From assembly GCA_964242625.1 (NCBI GenBank), contig CAXTAO010000003.1:129711-193710 (forward strand): a DNA stretch of 64,000 bases, read 5' to 3'. The position numbers and the translations under genes are program-made. The stretch's first letter is position 1. Each line of letters begins with the position of its first letter. Positions 32,309-41,700 of this stretch are shown here, piece by piece. The notes under the pieces were generated by a model. The model made no database searches. It saw nothing but the letters and a program-made list of their open reading frames with translations, and had not been told where the DNA came from. Origin of the DNA: JASLDZ01 sp964242625 (GTDB taxonomy: Bacteria; Pseudomonadota; Alphaproteobacteria; Caulobacterales; Caulobacteraceae).

Positions 32309-33442
32309 TCACCAGGTCGGCTCGAGCCGCACCGCGCCGGGCGGCGTGTTGGGCAGGGACGGGACGAAGAAAAGCCGCACGAAGGTCGCTCCTGCGGCGG
32401 CGACCAACCCCGCGCGGCGCACGCCGGCCGACCAGCCGCCCTGCGCCTTGGCGTCGCCCATCCGCGCGGTGATCGCGGCCATGCGGTCGAAGCCGCGGCG
32501 CGAGGCCGGCGCGTCCATGTCGAGCACCAGCGGGAACACCTGCCGCGAGATCTCCGAGCAGCAGCGGAACACGCGATGGTCGTAGTCGCTGGGATCGAGC
32601 CCCAGCGCGGCGTGGAAGGCGGGTCGCGCGTGGTCGCGCACGTACATGGTGAGATAGACCGACAGCAGGAAGAACTTGATCCACAGCTTGTTGAGCCCGC
32701 GCAGCAGCTTGGGCTCGGACCGCATCAAGAGCGCGAAGGCGTCGCCGTGGCGGAACTCGTCGTTGCACCACCGCTCGAACCACTTGAAGATCGGGTGGAA
32801 CCGCTGCTCGGGATGCGCCTCGAGGTGGCGGAAGATGGTGATGTAGCGCGCGTAGCCGATCTTCTCCGACAGGTAGACGGCGTAGAAGATGAATTTCGGC
32901 TTGAAGAAGGTGTACTTCTTGACCTTGGTCAGGAAGCTCAGGTCGACGCCGATGTCGTAGTCCTTCAGACACTCGTTGATGAAGCCCGCGTGCCGGGCTT
33001 CGTCGCGGCTCATGTACTTGAACAGCGCCTTGATGTCGGGATTCTGAACGCGCTTGACGATCTCGGCGTAGAGCACGCAGCCGGAGAACTCGGCGGTGAG
33101 CGAGCTCACCAGGAAGTCCACGAACTCGCGCCGGAGCTCGGGCGGCAGTTCGTCCAGCGTTTCGGTGAAGGCCTCTGCGCGCTTGAAGTGGTCGCGGTTG
33201 GGATCGGCGGCCATCTCGGCCAGGAGCCCGTCCCACTCGGCGCGGACGGGCGCCACATCCATCCGGTCGAGGGCGGCGAAGTCGGTGGTGTAGAACCGCG
33301 GGCTGAGGACGGTGTCCTCCTGGGCCAGCCGCGTCGTCTCGCTTGCGGCGCGGCGCGCCTTGTCCGCGGCGGTGACGGCCGGCGCCCGGACGGGCCCTTC
33401 CGCGGGAACGAGCAGGTCGGCGTCGAAGGTCGCGTCGGTCAT
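32309..33442 (-). CDS. acsF: Mg-protoporphyrin IX monomethyl ester oxidative cyclase (aerobic)
   Basis: A 377-residue diiron enzyme that forms ring E of chlorophylls with O2. The ferritin-like core has two carboxylate/His motifs, MSRDEARHAGF and WCNDEFRHGDAF, plus the flanking helices with FTETLDELPPE and SSLTAEFSGCVLYAE. The first ~45 residues are variable, Ala-rich and probably disordered. The ATG at 33442 overlaps the stop of the preceding small gene by 4 bases (ATGA). The presence of AcsF shows that BChl can be made aerobically; the O2-independent bchE is not in the window. Confidence 0.96.
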   Translation of the reverse strand: MTDATFDADLLVPAEGPVRAPAVTAADKARRAASETTRLAQEDTVLSPRFYTTDFAALDRMDVAPVRAEWDGLLAEMAADPNRDHFKRAEAFTETLDELPPELRREFVDFLVSSLTAEFSGCVLYAEIVKRVQNPDIKALFKYMSRDEARHAGFINECLKDYDIGVDLSFLTKVKKYTFFKPKFIFYAVYLSEKIGYARYITIFRHLEAHPEQRFHPIFKWFERWCNDEFRHGDAFALLMRSEPKLLRGLNKLWIKFFLLSVYLTMYVRDHARPAFHAALGLDPSDYDHRVFRCCSEISRQVFPLVLDMDAPASRRGFDRMAAITARMGDAKAQGGWSAGVRRAGLVAAAGATFVRLFFVPSLPNTPPGAVRLEPTW

Positions 33443-33744
33443 GGCGCCCTCCCGGGCGTGAAGCTGACTTCGTAGAGTTCGGCGAGTTCGAAGCGCGCGC
33501 AGAGGCGCGTCCACTGACGCTCGAGCCAGCCCGCGCGCTCGACGGTCGCCTCGCGCCTCAGGGTGAGCACATCGCCGAAGCGCACGCGGATGGGGTCGCC
33601 GTGCACGCGCACCCGGTCGCCGGGGCGCAGTTCGGGCTCGCCGTCGAGCGCGACATGGGCGTGCAGGCTGCGCTCGGTGTGCTCGATCTCGATGGTGCAG
33701 GGCGTGACCAGCGATCGGCGCGAGAGGAAGGGCAGGGCGGTCAT
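33439..33744 (-). CDS. Conserved PGC small protein between puhC and acsF
   Basis: A 101-residue soluble protein: ALPFLSRRSLVTPCTIEIEHT, then a beta-rich GDRVRVHGDPIRVRFGDVLTL segment and a helical C-terminus (LERQWTRLCARFELAELYEVSF). Genes of this size occur at the same place (puhC-orf-acsF) in other alphaproteobacterial photosynthesis clusters, from memory. Four-base overlaps with puhC upstream and acsF downstream tie it tightly to them. The function is unknown; a role in complex assembly or cyclase support is only a guess from context. Confidence 0.75.
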   Translation of the reverse strand: MTALPFLSRRSLVTPCTIEIEHTERSLHAHVALDGEPELRPGDRVRVHGDPIRVRFGDVLTLRREATVERAGWLERQWTRLCARFELAELYEVSFTPGRAP

Positions 33745-34199
33745 GCGCGCGTGCTCCCGGCCGGCAGGAAGGCGGCGAAGGCGGCGCGGTTGCCCGACCC
33801 GAACGCGTCGAGATCAATCAGCCGGCGCGTGGCGGTGTCCTGCAGCCAGAGGTGGCCTCCGTGGTCGAGGCTGAGGCGGAATGGCGCTGCCGGGCCGATG
33901 TGGCGGCTCATCCGATCGCGCGCGAGGCCCCGCATCACGCCCCGCACGAAGCCGTTGGTGTTGGGGGCGAGGGTGGACACGGGCGCGCCCGTGCGGGCGT
34001 CGGCCACGCTCACGGCCCCGTCCGCCCGGTCCGCGAAGCGCAGCTCGATCGACGCGACCGCCGGGGGCGCGGTGGCGGGGGCGGGCGGGCGCGTCAACCG
34101 CGCAACCGCCGCGCCGCCGATCACCATGGCGAGCACGCCCGCCACCGCCACGAGGGCGCCCCGGGGGATGGGATCGGAGTGGGGCGCGGTCATCGTCAT
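33741..34199 (-). CDS. puhC: Photosynthetic complex assembly protein PuhC
   Basis: A 152-residue protein with one N-terminal membrane helix (residues ~14-35) and a periplasmic domain containing ELRFADRADGAVSV, NTNGFVRGVMRGLARDR and FRLSLDHGGHLWLQDTATRRLIDLDAFGSGN, all characteristic of PuhC. It assists formation of the RC-LH1 complex. Initiation at ATG 34199 or the in-frame ATG at 34193. Located between puhB2 and the small PGC protein, the canonical place. The detached puf-puh operon has no puhC. Confidence 0.9.
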   Translation of the reverse strand: MTMTAPHSDPIPRGALVAVAGVLAMVIGGAAVARLTRPPAPATAPPAVASIELRFADRADGAVSVADARTGAPVSTLAPNTNGFVRGVMRGLARDRMSRHIGPAAPFRLSLDHGGHLWLQDTATRRLIDLDAFGSGNRAAFAAFLPAGSTRA

Positions 34200-34209
34200 C
34201 GTTGGATCC

Positions 34210-34866
34210 TCAGGCCGCCGCGGTCTCGCCGAGGCCCAGCGCCGTCTTCGTCGGGCGGGCGGGGGCGACGAGGGTTGCGATCTCCACCCCGACCTCCGCC
34301 TTCATCGCCGCCGCCAGCGTCCGGGCGACGACCGCGGCGTCGGGCACGGCCCGGAGGCTAGGCTCCGGCCGCGCCAAGCGCCATGGCCGCGCATGCGGCC
34401 AAAGGTGCGCGATGGCGAGCTTATTCGGGGCCTTGAGCGTCAGCGCGAGGTCGCCCGTCCCATCCCGTCCCGCCTTGAGCGCGCCGCTCTCGATGATCGT
34501 GAACGGCAGGTTGATCGCCTTGGACAGCGCGACGCCGTAGCGAAGAACGACCCGGCGACTTGTGATCGAGTAGACGGTGGTGCGCGCGACCAGCCAGGCC
34601 CACAGCGCGAGGAGGCCCAGCGCCGCCCCGGCGAGCGGAGCCGCGGCCGCCGCCTGCCCCAGCGCGGTGGGAAGGGTCGCGCCCGATCCGATCGCTCCGG
34701 CGGCGCGCCAAGCGAGGAGGAGCGCGAAATAAAGCGCCACCGCGCGCAGGTGGAAGGCCTCGCACGCCAGCGGCGCCCAGCGCGGGGCGCCCTGCCAGAG
34801 AAGGGTCTCGCCCTCGGGCAGCGCGCCGGGAAGGCCGCGGACGGGTTCGGCGTCGTGCCCGTTCAC
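34210..34866 (-). CDS. puhB: Photosynthetic complex assembly protein PuhB, main-cluster copy (PuhB2)
   Basis: A 218-residue PuhB: LLWQGAPRWAPLA near the N-terminus, two central helices, YSITSRRVVLRYGVALSKAINLPFTIIE, GDLALTLKAPNKLAIAHLWPHARPWRLARPEPSLRAVPDAA and a terminal helix. It is in the standard order puhA-puhB-puhC, with a GTGA overlap to puhA2. It shares motif order with PuhB1 (10413-11012), but many substitutions and a longer C-terminus separate them, so they are not a recent duplication. Confidence 0.92.
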   Translation of the reverse strand: MNGHDAEPVRGLPGALPEGETLLWQGAPRWAPLACEAFHLRAVALYFALLLAWRAAGAIGSGATLPTALGQAAAAAPLAGAALGLLALWAWLVARTTVYSITSRRVVLRYGVALSKAINLPFTIIESGALKAGRDGTGDLALTLKAPNKLAIAHLWPHARPWRLARPEPSLRAVPDAAVVARTLAAAMKAEVGVEIATLVAPARPTKTALGLGETAAA

Positions 34867-35678
34867 AGCACCGGCTCCGTGCGGGCGGGCGTGGCGTAGA
34901 GGTAGCCCGCGCCGTAGTAGGCGGAGATCCGCTCCTCCTCGTCGCGTGTGACTTCGTCGGGGTTCTCCAGCGCCGGCACGTCTGCAAAGTGCCGGGCGAG
35001 GATGGCGTCGACCTTCACGACGCCCTCGCCGCGGGAGATCTTGGCCATGGTCAGCGGCAAGAGCACCCGGCGTCCGGTCGGCGCGGCGTCGACCACGCTC
35101 GAGCCGGGCGCCGAGGCCGCCGGGGTGAGCGTGACCTCGAGATAGCGGACCAGGATCTCGCCCCGATCAATCCAGACGTCGGACACGACCCCCGCCGGCC
35201 GGCGGTCGGCTCCGAGCACCCTCATGCCGCGCGGATCGGGGTCGCGAGCGTCGAGCGTGAAGTCGGTCGCCTGACGCATCGGGGTGATCTTGAGGTCGCC
35301 GTGGTCGGTGCGGTCGGGCGCGCGGGCGCGGTTGGCGTAGGCGCCGGAGCCGACGCCGGCCAGCATGGGATCGCCCACCGGCTGGAACGGCGTGCCCGAC
35401 ACCCGCGACCGGCGCGTGGCGGCGATGTCGCGGCTGTCGCTCACGCCGTCGGGCTTGAAGATCAGGTCGCCGCCGGCCAAGCGGAAGGTCTTGGGCCGCG
35501 CCACGAACATCATGCCCTGCGCGGGCTCCAGCCGGCCCGTCTCGTCGTCCTCGATGGGGTATCCCTCGCGACGGTCCTCGCGCCGCAGGTAGATCACCAG
35601 CCCGACGAAGAAGGCGGTGAACAAGGTCAGGGTCAGGGCGGTGACGTCGAAGGTCCCGAAAAACTCGATGTTGTGCAT
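34863..35678 (-). CDS. puhA: Reaction-centre H subunit PuhA, main-cluster copy (PuhA2)
   Basis: A 271-residue canonical H subunit: an N-terminal helix (residues ~10-31), YLRREDRREGYPIE, DPRGMRVLGADRRPAG, VWIDRGEILVRYLEV (Glu174, equivalent to H173), ADVPALENPDEVTRDEEERISAYYGAGYLYATPART. The C-terminal domain is complete, unlike PuhA1. A strong AAGGAG site precedes the ATG at 35678. It lies between lhaA and puhB2 in the usual order. It is the expected partner of the L/M subunits encoded by the puf operon that should follow bchZ beyond the window. Confidence 0.96.
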   Translation of the reverse strand: MHNIEFFGTFDVTALTLTLFTAFFVGLVIYLRREDRREGYPIEDDETGRLEPAQGMMFVARPKTFRLAGGDLIFKPDGVSDSRDIAATRRSRVSGTPFQPVGDPMLAGVGSGAYANRARAPDRTDHGDLKITPMRQATDFTLDARDPDPRGMRVLGADRRPAGVVSDVWIDRGEILVRYLEVTLTPAASAPGSSVVDAAPTGRRVLLPLTMAKISRGEGVVKVDAILARHFADVPALENPDEVTRDEEERISAYYGAGYLYATPARTEPVL

Positions 35679-35698
35679 GTGGATCTCCTTCGGGGACC

Positions 35699-37123
35699 TT
35701 ACGCGGGTGTCTGGGCGAGGGCGGAGTGGTCTGTGAAGATCGCGGGGTCGTGGCGTGCGAGGGGTCCGAGGGCCACGAGGGCGCCGAACAGCAGGAGGAT
35801 CTCCAGCGCGTACACCGCCGAATAGCCGGTGGCCGGGCTCTCCAGCGCCGCGCCGAGGCGGCCTGTGCGAGCGGCGGCGCCGATCGCGTCGCTGAGGAGG
35901 CCGCCGGAGGCGACCGCCAGCCCGGCCGCCAGCGCCTGCACCGCGCCCCAGGCTCCCAGCGCCAGCCCCGTGGCGTCCGCCTGCGCCATGTTCATGGAAG
36001 CGGTGAGCGTGCCGTGGGCGAAGAGCCCCGCACCGAAGCCTACGAGGCCGACGCCCGTGGCGAACAGCGCTCCGGACGCCATGGGTGCGGCCAGCATCAC
36101 GCAGGCGAAGGCGAGGAGGCCCGCCAAGGCGCCCATGCCCGCCACGCGGTAGGGGTCGGAGCCCCGCGCCAGCCGGCGCGCGGCGATCCACAGCCCGGCC
36201 CCGCCCCCCAGCGCCAGAAGCGCGGTGAGCCCCGTGGTCGCCCCCACCGGGAGATGCAGCACGCGGCCGCCGTAGGGCTCCAAGAGCACGTCCTGCATGG
36301 AGAACGCGCACGTGCCCATGCCGATGGCCAGAAGGCGCCGGCCGGCCCGGCCGGTGGACGCGTACGCCGCCCAGCGCTGCGTGAAGCTCGGAGCCGCGGC
36401 GGCGGCGCGGCCGCGGTCGGGGTCGCGCGCCTCCTGCTGCCACAGCGCGACGCCGTTCAGGATCAGGGTGAGAAGGCCTGCGCCCTGAACCACCTTGACG
36501 AGCTTGAGCTCGGTGAAGGGATGCAGCAGCAGCCCGAAAGCCACCGCCGCGCCGACCGATCCCACGAGCAGCATGGCGCACAAGAGCGCCACCACCTTGG
36601 GGCGGGCCTGGGCCGGAGCGAGGTCGGTCGCCAGCGCCAGCCCGCTCGTCTGTACGGTGTGGAGCCCCGCGCCGGTCAGGAGAAAGGCCAGCGCCGCCCC
36701 CGCCTGCCCCACGATCGGCGGCCCGTGGCTGTCGCCGGAGAGCAGGATCAGCGCGAAGGGCATGATCGCCAGCCCGCCGAACTGCAGCAGGGTGCCGAAC
36801 CACAGATAGGGCGTGCGCCTCCAGCCCAGGACCGAGCGGTGCGTGTCGGAGCGGTGGCCGACCAGCATGCGGAACGGCGCGAACACGAGCGGCAGGGCGA
36901 TCATCAGCGCCACCACCCAGGCGGGCAGGCCCAGCTCGACGATCATGACGCGGTTCAGCGTGCCGATCAGGAGCACCGCCGCCATGCCCACGGTGACCTG
37001 GAACAGCGACAGCCGCAGCAGGCGGCGCAGGGGCAGCTCCGCCGTCGACGCCGAGGCGAACGGCAGCCACGCGCCGCCGACCGCGCGCCACGACCAGGTG
37101 CGGGGGGCGGGGGCGTCGGTCAC
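35699..37123 (-). CDS. lhaA: LH1 assembly protein LhaA (PucC family)
   Basis: A 474-residue PucC-family membrane protein with about 12 helices: LRLSLFQVTVGMAAVLLIGTLNRVMIVE at the N-terminus, the loop FRMLVGHRSDTHRSVLGWRRTPYLW, and FSMQDVLLEPYGG in the middle, all diagnostic. It aids LH1 antenna assembly or bacteriochlorophyll delivery. The GTG at 37123 overlaps the bchM stop by 4 bases. The order bchM-lhaA-puhA is standard. Confidence 0.93.
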   Translation of the reverse strand: MTDAPAPRTWSWRAVGGAWLPFASASTAELPLRRLLRLSLFQVTVGMAAVLLIGTLNRVMIVELGLPAWVVALMIALPLVFAPFRMLVGHRSDTHRSVLGWRRTPYLWFGTLLQFGGLAIMPFALILLSGDSHGPPIVGQAGAALAFLLTGAGLHTVQTSGLALATDLAPAQARPKVVALLCAMLLVGSVGAAVAFGLLLHPFTELKLVKVVQGAGLLTLILNGVALWQQEARDPDRGRAAAAAPSFTQRWAAYASTGRAGRRLLAIGMGTCAFSMQDVLLEPYGGRVLHLPVGATTGLTALLALGGGAGLWIAARRLARGSDPYRVAGMGALAGLLAFACVMLAAPMASGALFATGVGLVGFGAGLFAHGTLTASMNMAQADATGLALGAWGAVQALAAGLAVASGGLLSDAIGAAARTGRLGAALESPATGYSAVYALEILLLFGALVALGPLARHDPAIFTDHSALAQTPA

Positions 37124-37830
37124 CGCCGGACGAGCTCCATCGCCTGCGAAGTGTAGAAGCCGGACGCGACGCGCTCGGTGCGGCCGGGTCGCCAGCCGGC
37201 GAGCGCGGGGTGGGCGGCGATCGCCCGGCGCAGCCTCTGCTCCGCCACGGGCTCGAGCGCAGGGGCGCGGTCGGCGCGCGGGAAAAGGAGGCCCACGCTC
37301 CACATCAGCCACAGGGCCGGCGTGCGCGGCGCGAAGGTGAAGAGGATGGAGCGCCCGGTGCGGGGGGCGAGCGCCGCCAGCACCTCCACGATCTCGGCGG
37401 CGGGGTAGTGGATCAGCGAGTCCATCGCCACCACGTGGTCGAAGCGGCCGAGCGCCGCGTCACGCATGTCGCCCACCCGGAAGTCGATGCTTCCGCCGCC
37501 CAGCTCGCCCGCGCGCTCGCCGGCCAGGCCGACGAGGTTTCCCGCGATGTCCACGGCGGTGACCCGGGCGCCCCGCCTCGCCGCCTCGACGGAGAGCGCC
37601 CCCGTGCCGCAGCCCGCGTCCAGGAGGGCGGCGCCCGTCATGTCGGCAGGCAGCCAGGAGAGCAGGGCGGCGCGCATGCGGTCGCGCCCGGCGCGCACCG
37701 TTTCCCGGATGCGGCTCACCGGGGCGTCCGAGGTGAGCCGCGCCCAGGTCTCCATGGCGGTCCGGTCGAAATAGGTCTGCAGCCGCCCACGACGGACGTC
37801 GTAGAGGGTTTCGGGCGTGGTCGCCGACAT
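37120..37830 (-). CDS. bchM: Mg-protoporphyrin IX O-methyltransferase
   Basis: A 236-residue SAM-dependent methyltransferase that makes the 13-propionate methyl ester required by the cyclase. The SAM-binding loop is ALLDAGCGTGALSVEAARRGA, followed by VTAVDIAGNLV. YFDRTAMETWARLTSDAPVSRIRETVRAGRDRM is typical for BchM. The ATG at 37830 overlaps the bchL stop by one base. Confidence 0.94.
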   Translation of the reverse strand: MSATTPETLYDVRRGRLQTYFDRTAMETWARLTSDAPVSRIRETVRAGRDRMRAALLSWLPADMTGAALLDAGCGTGALSVEAARRGARVTAVDIAGNLVGLAGERAGELGGGSIDFRVGDMRDAALGRFDHVVAMDSLIHYPAAEIVEVLAALAPRTGRSILFTFAPRTPALWLMWSVGLLFPRADRAPALEPVAEQRLRRAIAAHPALAGWRPGRTERVASGFYTSQAMELVRR

Positions 37831-38756
37831 CACTCGAACCCCAGGAAGTCGAACACGTCCCGGTCCTTCATCGGCATGCAATCGTAGCTCCGGCCATCGG
37901 CCAGGAGAGTCGCCGCCAGCTTCATGTATTCGGCGCAGGCGAGGTCGACCTCGGGCGAGGACTCCATCTCGAACAGCACCGACTTCTTCAACCGGCTCTT
38001 GCGGATGGGCTCCAGGATCGGGAAATGCGCGAGGCGCTCCAGGCCGATCTTGGCGTTGAAGCGGTCGATCTCGTCGGTGGCGGCGCTGCGGTTGGCGATC
38101 ATCCCGCCCAGCCGCACCTCGTAGTTCTTCGCCTTGGCGCGGATCGCGGCGATGATGCGGTTCATCGCGAAGATGCTGTCGAAGTCGTTGGACGCCACTA
38201 CGAGCGCGCGCTCCGCATGCTGCAGGGGCGCGGCGAAGCCGCCGCAGACCACGTCGCCCAAGACGTCGAAGATCACGATGTCGGTGTCGTCGAGGAGGTG
38301 GTGCTCCTTGAGGAGCTTGACCGTCTGGCCGACGACATAGCCGCCGCAGCCGGTGCCCGCCGGCGGGCCGCCGGCCTCCACGCACATCACGCCGTTGTAG
38401 CCGGTGAAGCAGTAGTCCTCGGGCCTTAGTTCTTCGGTGTGGAAGTCGACCGTCTCGAGGATGTCGATCACCGTCGGTGTCAGCGTCTTGGTCAGGGTGA
38501 AGGTCGAGTCGTGCTTGGGGTCGCAGCCGATCTGCAGGACGCGCTTGCCCAGCTTGGAAAAGGCGGCCGACAGGTTGGACGAGGTGGTCGATTTGCCGAT
38601 GCCGCCCTTGCCGTAGATGGCGAACACCTTGGCGCGCCCGGTCATGGCGCCGCCGTCCATCTTGACCTGGACGCTGCCCTCGCCGTCACCGCGCGTATGC
38701 GGCGCCGTGCGGAAGGCGGGTCGGGCGCCGGGGCGCTCCATGTCGACGAGGGTCAT
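37830..38756 (-). CDS. bchL: Dark-operative protochlorophyllide reductase, ATP-binding iron protein
   Basis: A 308-residue NifH-like protein. It forms a homodimer with one [4Fe-4S] cluster and drives electrons to BchN/BchB to reduce protochlorophyllide ring D. The P-loop is YGKGGIGKST. Cluster cysteines lie in GVMCVEAGGP and in LGDVVCGGFAAPL; GTGCGGY and GCDPKHDSTF are also typical. The N-terminal ~35 residues are a variable extension. It follows bchH by 10 bases; the Shine-Dalgarno is weak. Confidence 0.96.
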   Translation of the reverse strand: MTLVDMERPGARPAFRTAPHTRGDGEGSVQVKMDGGAMTGRAKVFAIYGKGGIGKSTTSSNLSAAFSKLGKRVLQIGCDPKHDSTFTLTKTLTPTVIDILETVDFHTEELRPEDYCFTGYNGVMCVEAGGPPAGTGCGGYVVGQTVKLLKEHHLLDDTDIVIFDVLGDVVCGGFAAPLQHAERALVVASNDFDSIFAMNRIIAAIRAKAKNYEVRLGGMIANRSAATDEIDRFNAKIGLERLAHFPILEPIRKSRLKKSVLFEMESSPEVDLACAEYMKLAATLLADGRSYDCMPMKDRDVFDFLGFE

Positions 38757-38766
38757 CGGGGATCCA

Positions 38767-41700
38767 TCACGCGGCGGTCGCCACGCCCTCCAGTCGGTCT
38801 TCCAGCTCGTCGCTGGCGTGGTGCAGGGCGGCGAGGGTGGCGGCGTCGGGCGTCCATAGCTGGCGCTCGCACGCCTCGATCAGGCGCTTAGCCATGCGCG
38901 AGGAGGCGACCGGGTTCAGACCCGACAGGCGGCGACGCATGGCGTCGTCCAGCACGTAGGTCTCGCTGATCTGCTGGTAGATCCAGGGGTCGACCTGGCG
39001 GGTGGTGGCCGACCAGCCCAGCGTGGTGGTCACGCCCGCCTCGATTTGGCGCACGCCCTCGTAACCGTGGCTGAGAAGACCCTCGTACCACTTGGGGTTC
39101 AGCATGCGGGTGCGGGTCTCCAGCGCGACCTGCTCGCCGAGGGTGCGCACCTTGGCCGCGCCCGAGGTCTGGTCGCCGATGTAGACGGGGGCGTCCGAGC
39201 CCCGCGCCCGCTTCACCGCCCGGCTTATGCCGCCGAGGGTGTCGACGTACTGGTCGATGGAGGTGACCCCGAGCTCGACCGACTCGACGTTCTGGTAGGC
39301 GAAGTCGACGCCCTTCAGGATAGCGGCGAGCACCGCCGTCTGCTTCACCGCCGCGCCGGTGCGGCCGTAGGCGAAGCCCTTGCGGGCCAGGTAGGTGTCG
39401 GCCAGCTCGTCCTCGTCGCTCCAGGCGCCCGAGTCGATCAGCTGGTTGACGTTGGCGCCGTAGGCTCCGTCGGCGTTGGAGAAGACGCGCAGCGCCGCGG
39501 TCTCGAGGTCGCAGCCCTGCTCGGCCATGTGCGCCAGCGCGTGCTTGCGGACGAAGTTGAGCTCAGGAGGCTCGTGGGCGCTGGCGGCCAGCCAGGCCGC
39601 CTCGGCGATCATTCGGGTCTGCAGCGCGAGGAGGTCGCGGAAGATGCCCGAGAGCGTCACCACAACGTCGATCCTCGGCCGGCCCAGTTCGGCCAACGGG
39701 ATCAGCTCGGCCCCGCACAGCCGGCCGTAGCTGTCGAACCGCGGACGCGCGCCCATCAGCGCCAGCGTCTGGCCGATCGGCGCGCCCTCGCTCTTCAGGT
39801 TGTCCGAGCCCCACAGCACCATGGCGACGGACTCGGGCGTGGCGCCCGTGTCGGCGAGGTGGCGGTCGAGCACGAGCCGCGCCTGCGCCGCGCCTTCCCG
39901 CACGGCGAAGACGCTGGGGATGTGGAAGGGGTCGAAGCCGTGCAGGTTGCGGCCCGTGGGCAGGATCGCGGGGGTGCGCACGAGATCGCCGCTCGGCGCC
40001 GGGCGAATGTAGCCGCCGTCGAGCGCGTGGACGATGGCGTCGAGTTCCGAGTCCCTCGCCAGGTGCGCGTCGACGGCGGCGAGTTCGGCCAGCACGGCGA
40101 CAGCTTCCCGGGTCGGGCGTGGTCCATCGACAGCGGCGGCGATCTCGGGGGGAGCGCCGCCGACCAGCAGCTGCAGGCTCGGGCGCGAGGGTGCGTCAGG
40201 CCCGCGCCCTTCGCTCATGGCCGCCAGGAGCTCGACCCGCTCCTCGGGCGTGGCGGCCTGGCCGACGACATGGAGGCCGTGGGGGATCAGCGCCTGCTCC
40301 AGTTCGAACACCTGCTCGGCCAGGGCGGGGATAGGCGCGTCGGAGGCGCCCGCGAGGTCGAGCGCGACCGCCTGCTCGCGGATGAGCGTCGCCAGGGCCG
40401 GACGTTCGGCGGCCTCGGTCGGGGTCGAGCGCCAGCGTTGGAGCGAGGCTTTCAGCTCGACCAGCCCTTTGTACAGCCCCGCTTTGGCGATCGGCGGGGT
40501 CAGATAGCTGATCAGCGTCGCGCCGGATCGACGCCGCGCCAGCGCGCCTTCTGAGGGGTTGTTGGCGGCGTAGAGGTAGAGGTTGGGCAGGTCGCCGATC
40601 AGCCGCTCGGGCCAGTCGTTCCCACTGAGGCCCGCTTGCTTGCCCGGCATGAACTCGAGCGCGCCGTGAGTGCCGAAGTGCAGCACTACGTCGGCGTCGA
40701 AGTCCTCGCGCAGGTAACGGTAGAAGGCGCTGAAGGCGTGGGTGGGGGCGAAGCCGCGCTCGAACAGGAGCCGCATCGGATCGCCCTCGTAGCCGAAGCC
40801 CGGCTGCAGCCCGACCAGCACCTTGCCGAACCGCTCGCCCAGGACGAAGATCGACGACCCGTTGCTGAGCACCTTGCCGGGCGCCGGTCCCCACTGCGCC
40901 TCGATCTCGTGGAGCCAGCGTTCGCGGCGCACGTGGTCGTCGGCCACGATGCGCGCGACCACGTTGGCGTCGGTGCCGAACCGCGCGGCGTTGCCCTGGA
41001 TCAGCCGCTCGCGCAGCGCCTCCACGGTGGGGGGGACCTCGACGTCGTAACCCTCGGCCTTCAGGCGGGTCAGCGTGTTGTGGAGCGAGGCGAAGACGGA
41101 GAGGAACGCCGCCGAGCCGACCGCGCCCGAGTTGGGCGGAAAGTTGAAGAGCACGATCGCGACCCGGCGGTCGGCGCGCGCCGTGCGGCGCTGGCGGGCC
41201 ATGCGTGCGACCTTGGCGGCCAACGCTTGCGCGCGCTCGGGGCAGGACCGCATGCGGGGCGCCGAGGCGTTGGCCTCGAAATGGCAGCCGCGGCCGCAGC
41301 CCTGGCACGGCGCCGAACCGTCGGCCCGGCCCCCGAACACGGTGGGAGCGACCGCCCCGTCGAGCTCGGGTATGGCCAACATGATGGTGGCCTCGACAGG
41401 CATCAGGCCAGCGGCCGACGCCCCCCAGGTCTCCAGCGTTTGGAACTCGAGCGGCTGGGCCGAGATGTAAGGAACGTCGAGCGTCGCCAGCATCTCTTCG
41501 GCGGCGGCCGAGTCGTTGTAAGCGGGGCCGCCCACCAGCGAGAAGCCCGACAGCGATACGACCGCGTCGACCGTGGCGCGCCCGTTCTGCATGAAGAACC
41601 GCTCGATCGCCGGGCGCGCGTCGAGGCCGGAGGCGAAGGCGGGGATCACCCGCAGCCCCGTGGCCTCCAGCGCCGCGATCACGCCGTCGTAGTGGCCCGC

